A DNA stretch of 64,000 bases, taken from the NCBI GenBank assembly GCA_965233625.1, contig OZ247499.1:2976001-3040000 (forward strand), given 5' to 3'. This DNA is from G965233625 sp965233625. Its GTDB lineage: Bacteria > Planctomycetota > Planctomycetia > Pirellulales > Pirellulaceae. Of this stretch, positions 35,201-41,714 are shown one piece after another (position 1 is the stretch's first letter; each line of letters starts with the position of its first letter). Both the position numbers and the translations under genes were made by a program. The notes beneath the pieces are model-generated. The model did no database searches and was not told the origin of the DNA. It saw only the letters and a list, made by a program, of their open reading frames with translations.

Positions 35201-36470
35201 TGCGGATCGTGGCCCGCATCACACCATCGAAGTCGCCCGTGGGCATTGGCATGCGGAAGGTTTCGCCAGCTTTCAGATCCAGCCGCGTCGAGGTTTCCTG
35301 CATCTCGCGACGGCTGATCCAGAAGTCGTACTTGCCGCTTTCGGTCGCCGTGACGTTGAAAAACAGCATGCCCTTTTCATTGGCAGTATCGCTGAGGCTG
35401 GTGAGTACAACGCCCGATTCCTTCGCGTCCGGCAACGGGTAGCGTGTGGCGATGCCCGCAGGCTGCGTGATCTTGAGTTCGTAGCTTTCGCCCTTTTGAG
35501 GTGTGAAGACAAACCGGCCGCGGCCTTCGTGTTCACTCTTGAAGGTGGCGACTTCTTTTCCGTTCTTGCTGACGACAACACCTGCCAGATCGGCGGGTTT
35601 CTTCGCTGGCGTGAAGGCCTCGAAGTAGACGCGGTTTTCGAGTCCGGCGACCAGATCGCCGCCCTCGGGGTACATCTTCAGGTCCACCGTCTGCAGCAGA
35701 ATGGGGATGGTCTTCGAGGCCGTTTCGACCACGCCGCCATCTTCAATCACCATGGCCAGCGTGCCTTCGCCGCGTTGTATCGCTGCGGGCAGCGTGAACC
35801 GGGCTAGGCAATTACCTTTGGTATCGACAGTTGTTTTTCCGCGGTGCACTTCGGCGCCATCCACCCTGGCAATCACGGTCACATTGGCGCCGGCTGGTGC
35901 GCCGCCTTCAGCACGGAAGACTTCCAGGCGGGCGGCCACTTCGTCCCCTGGCCCATAGCCATCGCGGATGAATTTGATCTGCGTCTTAAGCCGCGGAGCG
36001 CGATACGCGCGGATCTCGAATTTGCGTTCGGCAGGCGGGTTGCCGGTGGAGCCGTGCGTGACCTTCAGCGTGTACTCGCCACCGCTTTGCTCTGCGGGAA
36101 TCGTCCAGGAGAATCCTGCCGCGCCGTCTTCGACCCTGGTGGCGCCCGCTGCCACAACATCGCCTTTGGGTCCTTTAATTTCCACGAAGGCGGCTGGCTG
36201 CTGGCTGGCAGGCTTGTGCGAAGCGTGGTGCAGCATCAACACGCGGGTGAACATCGTTTCGCCCGGTTTGTAGACCTGCTTACTGGTGCTTACATAGGTG
36301 CTGTAACGCTCGGCGCCGCCGAGTTTTAATGTTAGCGGGCTGGCCGGCTGCGTGTTATTGGCCTGCGGTTTCTGCGCGGGCGGTTCGGCGGCAAAGGCCC
36401 CCCAGATCGCGACACCCGCTGCGATAACGGCCACCGCACCTCCACTCGTCCACCTGGCTACTTTCAACAT
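32208..36470 (-). CDS. Alpha-2-macroglobulin family protein
   Basis: This 1420-residue secreted protein begins at the ATG at 36470, chosen for its GGAG eight bases upstream and the following hydrophobic signal segment (AVAVIAAGVAIWGAFAA). MG-type beta domains precede a bait-like region. The thioester motif PYGCFEQTSSSTYP (codons near 33609-33629, residue ~949) has intact Cys, Glu and Gln, so it should form the reactive thioester that traps proteases. An unusual disordered Gln/Ala/Glu-rich insert (GAGQQQGQAGDGQEAPEEDR and neighbours) lies before the central region. Bacterial relatives often pair with penicillin-binding protein 1C, but no such gene is nearby. Probably envelope defence. Confidence 0.94.
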   Translation of the reverse strand: MLKVARWTSGGAVAVIAAGVAIWGAFAAEPPAQKPQANNTQPASPLTLKLGGAERYSTYVSTSKQVYKPGETMFTRVLMLHHASHKPASQQPAAFVEIKGPKGDVVAAGATRVEDGAAGFSWTIPAEQSGGEYTLKVTHGSTGNPPAERKFEIRAYRAPRLKTQIKFIRDGYGPGDEVAARLEVFRAEGGAPAGANVTVIARVDGAEVHRGKTTVDTKGNCLARFTLPAAIQRGEGTLAMVIEDGGVVETASKTIPILLQTVDLKMYPEGGDLVAGLENRVYFEAFTPAKKPADLAGVVVSKNGKEVATFKSEHEGRGRFVFTPQKGESYELKITQPAGIATRYPLPDAKESGVVLTSLSDTANEKGMLFFNVTATESGKYDFWISRREMQETSTRLDLKAGETFRMPMPTGDFDGVMRATIRTTQGQPLAERLVFVPPREQVKIEIEADAKQYTPGGRAKLKIRTTTADGKPVSAVVGLNVTDDSVLEMIDRREQSPSLPVMVLLEDEVQDLADAHVYLDPNNEKAPLAVDLLLGVQGWRRFAYFKLDKFIATHGDDARRALAFRRTTWRELEKFNKKRRFFNNLNGAIKAPQAEADFGRVEQKAAAPAPAMPKGEAAVAGKNVPGAGQQQGQAGDGQEAPEEDRRQGREDAGNKDAAPQRRLADEKPRAAAKRPAFAQDELQEALRQADREEDAEEFRLEAASRVRRDDFVAVRVYAHEVRAGRQAGERVDFTETLFWHAGLKTDAKGEATVEFGLNDSVTSFKVQADAFSAAGALGAGSVKIESVEPFYLEPKLPLEVTAGDQVDLPVAVVNATDAALAGGQLTVTAGPEFQLATGQLPVTLAAGERGRKLVRLTAQPHNGPAALTLRGSAGPYSDSVTRSVTVVPRGFPIEDGRGGLISPGDMVTQEITVPEDYVAGSMKSRVVVYPTPLASMNEALARLIREPYGCFEQTSSSTYPLVMAQQYFKSHQGVDPAMIERSAALLDKGYNRLIGFECKSGGFEWFGADPGHDALTAYGLLEFTDMAKVSHVDTAMLDRTRKWLLSQRDGKGGYKRQTHTLHTWLAEPEVQYTYDTWALLEAGVDADMSREVKWVRDTAEKTQNTYVMALAANVLGRAGDKDGENHMLDKLAGKQQEDGSLSGATVSVVGSGGDALKVETTALAVSAWLNNPSYAANVEKSIQFLAETCKAGRFGSTQSTVLALRAIVAYDASRAKPKAPGTLQLLVDGEPVGKPIAFTADTKGAIELPAIDTLLSPGSHKVQVQMTGGSQMPYSIAVDYHREQPETSEACKLHMQVKLTETKLIEGGATEAMVTVVNRTNEDLPTPTAIIGIPGGLEVRHDQLKELVKSGKIAAYEVLGREVVLYWRTLAKEERTSFPLSLVAAIPGKYTAPASRAYLYYTDEHKHWTPALTAEITAR

Positions 36471-36638
36471 ATCTTCTTCTCCTGCAACAGATTGTGCTCT
36501 GCGGTCTGCTCCGTGCCAGAAACCGCGGGTGTGTAGGCTCTGACGGGCCGCAGCTTTCTTTAGTTCCATAAAAAATTGAACCGATCGCAGACGCCTTATG
36601 GATGACCAGAATGCGTGGCTGACGGAGGTGGAATTTCT

Positions 36639-36668
36639 TTGACAATAACTCGGCGGCGGGATTAGACT
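36639..36668 (+). promoter_or_regulatory. Putative sigma70-type promoter for the hemerythrin gene
   Basis: TTGACA at 36639-36644 and TAGACT at 36663-36668 are 18 bp apart, 83 bp upstream of the start at 36751. The -35 is perfect, the -10 weak. The rest of 36471-36750 shows nothing. Confidence 0.4.
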
Positions 36669-36750
36669 GAAGCAGCGAACGACATTCATTCGCGCCCTGT
36701 CAACTCAACCCGGCAGGTTCCTTTTCTGGATGTTTAGAAGGGAGTACGTT

Positions 36751-37227
36751 ATGGCGAGTGCAACCCGCACTGTCTCCGTCAACGCCGCATTCCTTCAGGA
36801 AATCAAGGCCGATAACCTGGAGCTTCGCGCGATTTTAGAAAGGGCGGAGGAGGCGTTTCATCTACCCACGGCCAGCCGCGCCAGTTACAAAGAACTGGTC
36901 GAAGTGCTTGCGAATCTTCGCGACCAGCTGGCGATTCATTTTGTGCTGGAAGAGTCTTTCGGCTATGTGGACGACGCCATCGAAGTGGCGCCGCGGCTGG
37001 GCGATCTTGCGATTGCCCTGAAGGCGGAACATCAGAAGTTGTATATGCACATCTGCGATGTGGTCGAAAACGCCGAGCGTCTGCTGTACCACGAACCCGC
37101 CGCCCCGAACGTCAGCCGCGTGGTGGCTGAATACAAAGCGTTCCGCGATGTGTTCGACGCCCATGAAAAGGCTGAGAACGAACTGATCTTCGCCGCTTTC
37201 GACGACGACATCGGCGGCAGCGACTAG
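36751..37227 (+). CDS. Hemerythrin-like (HHE) domain protein
   Basis: This 158-residue cytoplasmic protein starts at 36751, with GGGAG seven bases upstream; an earlier in-frame start at 36730 is less likely. HFVLEESFGYV, EHQKLYMHI and HEKAENELIFAAF supply the His/Glu iron ligands of a four-helix hemerythrin-like fold. Such proteins bind a di-iron centre and oxygen, or act in iron or redox sensing. It is divergent from the alpha-2-macroglobulin gene and is followed by a small lipoprotein gene 269 bp later. Confidence 0.88.
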   Translation: MASATRTVSVNAAFLQEIKADNLELRAILERAEEAFHLPTASRASYKELVEVLANLRDQLAIHFVLEESFGYVDDAIEVAPRLGDLAIALKAEHQKLYMHICDVVENAERLLYHEPAAPNVSRVVAEYKAFRDVFDAHEKAENELIFAAFDDDIGGSD

Positions 37228-37496
37228 GCAAACGCCAATCGTCGTGCTGAGGAAGGCTGACGGGTCCAGCTGCTTCGCCCGTCACAGCCTTCGCGGTCTT
37301 CACGCCAGCAAAGCCGCGGCACGATACCAACGAACGATTCTGCGGGGCACTTCTACGCCCGCTTGCCAGTCCCATCGCCAAATAGAGTGGTGGCTGAGTC
37401 TTCACGCGATATTCACATACTGTTCGCGCGATATTTATTTCTGACCGGTAACTTTCTGCCAACGAACCACTCGAACTCTGGCGAGGAAGTCACCTA

Positions 37497-37664
37497 ATGA
37501 AGTCGTATCATCTTGCATTCTTATTTCTCGTCTTTTGCTCCCTACCCGTGCTGACAGGTTGCGGCGGCGACAGCGGCCCGGTGACACCCACCGAATTACG
37601 AACAACGCCGACCAGCGAAGAACCAACAGGCGCGGAACCCGTGCTGTCTGAAGAAGGGCCGTAG
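37497..37664 (+). CDS. Small predicted lipoprotein
   Basis: This 55-residue frame has a clean signal peptide starting MKSYHLAFLFLVFCSLPVLT with the lipobox LTGC at 19-22, then a short Gly/Pro/Thr/Glu-rich mature part. GAGGAAG lies ahead of the ATG. Its stop lies 6 bp from the convergent membrane-enzyme gene. Such tiny lipoproteins are common in planctomycetes; function unknown. The gap 37228-37496 shows nothing else. Confidence 0.7.
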   Translation: MKSYHLAFLFLVFCSLPVLTGCGGDSGPVTPTELRTTPTSEEPTGAEPVLSEEGP

Positions 37665-37670
37665 TAGCCG

Positions 37671-40067
37671 TTACCCGCCGCTGAACATCAGACGTTGCCA
37701 GGCCACCGCCGAGTTGAAGGTTGCGGCGTCCTTCTCTGAAAGATCCGACACTCGTAGATCGCGGCGTGGAAGCTGGCTGAGCCTGTTGCGCCAGTATTCA
37801 AGAAATGTATCGCGGCTGAGCAGTTGGCGGTTGCGGTGCGAAACCGGATTGCGGAATTCAACCACGGGGAACTCGTCCGTGTTCAGCGTGGCGCCTTTTT
37901 CATCGGGCCAGTCGCCGGCATAACGGCTGAGCATGTCGCCGCTGCTGCGTAGCGATGTGTCTTGCAGCTCTACCCGCTGGTTGAGAGCTTCAAGCCGCTG
38001 GTTGAGTACTTCTGCGTTGACCGATAGCGGCTGTTCTGAACCGATGAGCGCTAAAATCGGGCGCCGCACGTTCATCCGGCCCCACCACAGTGTGACGTGC
38101 GGAAACACCTTCTTGAGGCTGGCGGCAATAGCTTCAAACTCTCCCGCTCCGGTCTGATACAGCGCCAGCCACTGACAGAACACGCCGCCGGGCCGCAGCC
38201 GCTGCCGCGCCGTCTGGAAATGCTCGACCGTGTACAGATAGCCGGTGCGGCTTTCCCACGGCACAAACAGGTCGGAACAGATCACGTCGAACCGCTCATC
38301 CGTCCGCGTCAAATAGTGCCGGGCGTCGTTCTCGTGCATCTGCACGCGGGCATCATCGACGACGTTTGAGTTTCCTTCTTTAATAAACCGCGCGGCGGCG
38401 ACGGCGCCGGGAATCAGTTCCGCGATGCTGGTCTGCTGCACCCGCGGATGATACAACGCGGCTGACGGTGTTACGCCGGTTCCCAGCCCCAGAAAGGCGA
38501 CCTTTTCCGGCGCCGGATGGAGCAGAAGTGGAAGGTGTCCCTGCCGCAATTCGCGCCGGCGTTCGGGCCCCGTGCCGCCAAAGCGGTAGTGCAGATTCTG
38601 ACAGACTTCCAGCGAACCGTTCTTCTCGATGCGGATGACGTCGATCCAGCCGTAAGAGGTTTCCCACCGCTTCAATAAAGTTTCGCCCGCAGGAATTTCC
38701 AGCGACCGTTGCCGTGCATGAACCGCCGCGCCGGATGCTACTGCCAGAATGACGAACGCGGTCACCAGCCAGCCTGTGACGGCTTTGGCGTTAAATTCCC
38801 GCACCGGAAGAAACAGCAGCGGCAGGAGGGCGAACGCAGCTGCGATGACTGCCACGGACCACCATAGACCAACGGCGGGCACCAGCAGAAAACTTGCCGC
38901 GGCGGCGCCTGCTGCGGCGGACAGCGTGTTGACCGCTGCCAACCGGCCGCTCCAGCGACTTGCTTCTTCCGGCGGCGCCGCCATAAAAGCTGCCGGGAGA
39001 ATCATGCCCAGCAGCACCGCGGGCGCCAGAGTGACGGCGGCGACCAGCGCCAGGGCGCCGGCGATATACATCGAAAATGTTTCGCCGTAGCGGAAGTAAT
39101 CCAGGTCCGTCAACTGAAGGAACAGCAGCGGCGAAAACGCCACCAGCAACCCGCCCAGCAGACTGGCGGAAACAGCAATCGCCCGCGGCGACAACCACCT
39201 TCTTACCAGCGGCGTCAGCCGCGCGCCGATGGCTAGACCGGCGAGAAATATCGCCACGACGGCGCCGAAGGTGTACGTGCTGTTGTGAAACACCAGCGAA
39301 AACATCCGCGTATTTAGCACTTCCAGTCCCAAGGTGAACCAGCCAGATACAGCCGCTACAAGCATCCAGCTGATCGCCTGCGGAAATGCCTGCGGGAATG
39401 AACGCGGCTGAACCTTGGCGCCATCTTCTGACACTTGTGACGATTTCGCGTCACTACGGAATTGCGGAGATGCGATGCATGCGACCACGCCACAGAGAAT
39501 CGAAACCGCGGCTGCCAGGTAGCTGCTGCCACGCACACCGCAGATCATCAACAGAAAGAAGGTGGCGACAACAACGCCGGTAAAGGCGCCTAACGTATTC
39601 AGCGAATACGCAACCGTCAGGCGGACGTTATGATCTTCGCCCGTCTGTAACGCCCGCGCCACCAGCGGTAAGGTGGCGCCCAGCGCAACGGTGGCGGGCA
39701 GGAGAAAGGCGAAACAGAAAACGGCGCGGATCGCGCTGCCTATCGCGCCGTCTGCATGCAGCCAGGGCGTTAGGGGCGAACCTTCCGAAAGCCAGTCGCC
39801 CAGCGTTGGCGCCGCGAGGGCCCAGAGACCGGCAACGATTTCCGCCACACCATAGCCCCACAGCGGCGACCAGTTTGCGGGGAACCTGCTGCCAGCCAGA
39901 TAGCCTGCCGCCATCCCGGCGAAATACGCCGCCAGCACCAGACTGGCTGACTGGCTGGTGTGCCCGAACATCAACCCGGTCTGCCGCGACCAAGATATCT
40001 CGTAAACCAGCGCCGCGGCGCCTGAGAATAGATACAGGGCGTATATCAGAAAATGCCGTCGCCACAT
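37671..40067 (-). CDS. Membrane protein with C-terminal spermidine-synthase-like domain
   Basis: This 798-residue protein has ~450 N-terminal residues forming about ten or more hydrophobic segments (from YLFSGAAALVYEISWSRQTG on). A C-terminal spermidine synthase-like Rossmann domain follows, with the SAM-binding-like VAFLGLGTGVTPSA (~535) and YDVICSD-like FDVICSDLFVP. These fused proteins are annotated as fused MFS/spermidine synthase; the substrate is unknown. It starts 9 bp after the FGE-fold gene stop and is the last gene of the minus-strand run from 47475. Confidence 0.88.
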   Translation of the reverse strand: MWRRHFLIYALYLFSGAAALVYEISWSRQTGLMFGHTSQSASLVLAAYFAGMAAGYLAGSRFPANWSPLWGYGVAEIVAGLWALAAPTLGDWLSEGSPLTPWLHADGAIGSAIRAVFCFAFLLPATVALGATLPLVARALQTGEDHNVRLTVAYSLNTLGAFTGVVVATFFLLMICGVRGSSYLAAAVSILCGVVACIASPQFRSDAKSSQVSEDGAKVQPRSFPQAFPQAISWMLVAAVSGWFTLGLEVLNTRMFSLVFHNSTYTFGAVVAIFLAGLAIGARLTPLVRRWLSPRAIAVSASLLGGLLVAFSPLLFLQLTDLDYFRYGETFSMYIAGALALVAAVTLAPAVLLGMILPAAFMAAPPEEASRWSGRLAAVNTLSAAAGAAAASFLLVPAVGLWWSVAVIAAAFALLPLLFLPVREFNAKAVTGWLVTAFVILAVASGAAVHARQRSLEIPAGETLLKRWETSYGWIDVIRIEKNGSLEVCQNLHYRFGGTGPERRRELRQGHLPLLLHPAPEKVAFLGLGTGVTPSAALYHPRVQQTSIAELIPGAVAAARFIKEGNSNVVDDARVQMHENDARHYLTRTDERFDVICSDLFVPWESRTGYLYTVEHFQTARQRLRPGGVFCQWLALYQTGAGEFEAIAASLKKVFPHVTLWWGRMNVRRPILALIGSEQPLSVNAEVLNQRLEALNQRVELQDTSLRSSGDMLSRYAGDWPDEKGATLNTDEFPVVEFRNPVSHRNRQLLSRDTFLEYWRNRLSQLPRRDLRVSDLSEKDAATFNSAVAWQRLMFSGG

Positions 40068-40076
40068 CGTTTGCGC

Positions 40077-41618
40077 CTACGGCTTCGGCACATCGGGGAC
40101 AAGCACCACGCGGAAGCCGATGAAGTCACGGCGGGTGGTTTCTGTTTTCCAGCGGCGGCTGGCAGCTTCGCAGTTAACGGCCGATTCGCCGAACGCGCCG
40201 CCACGGACGCTGCGACGGTTGCCTGCCGACAAAGCGTGATTCCAGCCGGGTGGAATTGCCACCGGGCGGTAAGCCAGCAGCGCGGGATTAGCCGCAGCGG
40301 CTTTGGTCAGCTTGGCGTACGCCTCTTCCTCAAACAGGTCGGTGCACCATTCACTGACATTGCCGCTCATGCGTTGTACGGAAAGCCAGGAGAAATCTTC
40401 CGTCGGCGCCGCGACTGCCTCGGCGCCTTGCGCGACGGTGCGTGGTTTGTGCTTCGAGGGCGACTGCACTTTGGCGAAGCGAGGGGCGTACGGTCCGCGG
40501 GCGACGTACTCCCATTCCACTTCCGTTGGCAGCCGGATATTCAAACGATGCTTGGCGCCCAACCATTGGCAGAAGTTGCGGGCTTCCTGCCAGTTGACCT
40601 TCACGGCGGGTTTTTCCGGGTGCTGCTGGGCGAGCGTGGCCCACTGCCGCTGGGTGGGTTCGTCGGCGCCGCTGGACTTAAGGTATTCGTAATACTGCGC
40701 GTTGCTGACTTCGTTGCGGCCGATGAAGAAGCCGGTGGCCATATATCTGGTGTGGGCGGGGAACGAGTTGTCGTGCAGCAAGCCGTTGGTGGCGGAGTTG
40801 GCTGCCACGCGTTCTTCGTTGGTGCGGCCCATGCGGAAGCCCTGGATGGGCGACGGCGGGGCGTAGATCAGGTCGAGACTGACGCCGCCTGGTTCGGCCA
40901 GGGGCAGTTTGATCTGACCGTTCATCATGGTGTCGTACCAGTAGCGGTACCACTGCATCTTCATCGAAGCCAGTCGTTCGGCAGTCTGGGCGGCCTGCAC
41001 CTGCTGCTGAAGCGCCTGCGGACCGGCATTGGCGGCCTGACGCTGCCGTTCGTATTCGGCGTGTTTGCGTTCGTAAGTTGCCAGGGCGGCGTTGGCCTGT
41101 TTCAAAGCTTCGCGGAGCCGCACCAGTTCACCCGCGGCGGGCGACTCTGCAGGCTGCGCCGGGGCGGGCTGTGCCGCGGCGGGTTGCCCGTTGCCTGTGG
41201 GGGTGGGCGTTGCCGGACCAGTGCCGGGTTGATTCTGCATGGCAACCTGCAATGGATGCATGGGGTGCGAACCGGGTGTCGGACTGGCAACTGCAGGTAG
41301 TGGCGAACGCATGGCGGTGACGATCGCATCGGGCGAAGTCACGGCCGGCTGGGTTGCAGTAACCGGCGCCGGTTTATGTTGCTGAACGGGTGTGCCCCGT
41401 TGCTGTCCGGCGGGCTTCTGGCTGGAGGGTTCTGCTTTGCCGGGTTGCTGTGGCGTGAGTGCCACCAGGTAATCGCCCAGCCCGTTTTCCCGCGCGGCGT
41501 TATAGAGCAGCACGCTGGCGGCGACGGCCATGCCGGTGAAAATCAGGATGCGCGTTACGCGTACAAGCGTGGTGCTTTGCAGGATAGAACTGCCAGAAGC
41601 GGGCGGGTGGGTTGTCAT
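40077..41618 (-). CDS. Membrane-anchored FGE-fold (SUMF1) protein, likely non-catalytic
   Basis: This 513-residue protein has a TM at ~22-42 (ILIFTGMAVAASVLLYNAA), a Pro/Ala/Gln-rich linker, and a coiled coil (~175-240). A C-terminal SUMF1/formylglycine-generating fold follows (~250-513), with GNVSEWCTDLF and RRSVRGGAFGESAVNCEA ending GFRVVLVP. By alignment with catalytic FGE, the first of the two active-site Cys is Glu here, while the second is kept, so it is probably a binding or scaffold protein. TagR, which activates PpkA in type VI secretion signalling, uses this fold. It lies between the permease and the spermidine-synthase-like gene. Confidence 0.88.
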   Translation of the reverse strand: MTTHPPASGSSILQSTTLVRVTRILIFTGMAVAASVLLYNAARENGLGDYLVALTPQQPGKAEPSSQKPAGQQRGTPVQQHKPAPVTATQPAVTSPDAIVTAMRSPLPAVASPTPGSHPMHPLQVAMQNQPGTGPATPTPTGNGQPAAAQPAPAQPAESPAAGELVRLREALKQANAALATYERKHAEYERQRQAANAGPQALQQQVQAAQTAERLASMKMQWYRYWYDTMMNGQIKLPLAEPGGVSLDLIYAPPSPIQGFRMGRTNEERVAANSATNGLLHDNSFPAHTRYMATGFFIGRNEVSNAQYYEYLKSSGADEPTQRQWATLAQQHPEKPAVKVNWQEARNFCQWLGAKHRLNIRLPTEVEWEYVARGPYAPRFAKVQSPSKHKPRTVAQGAEAVAAPTEDFSWLSVQRMSGNVSEWCTDLFEEEAYAKLTKAAAANPALLAYRPVAIPPGWNHALSAGNRRSVRGGAFGESAVNCEAASRRWKTETTRRDFIGFRVVLVPDVPKP

Positions 41619-41714
41619 ACCGTTGTCTCCCGCCGCATGGACAGTCTTGGAGTCGCTCTCATAGCTACCAGTCTGCGACGCTATCTTCCGGCGCCTGCAA
41701 TGCTGGCGGATACT

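Noticed and set aside
33432..35807. Long open frame of 791 codons on the plus strand
   Set aside because: It is antisense to the alpha-2-macroglobulin gene; the opposite strand has the family motifs and a signal peptide, and this frame has a low-information composition.
40053..41300. 415-codon plus-strand frame
   Set aside because: Antisense to the FGE-fold gene.
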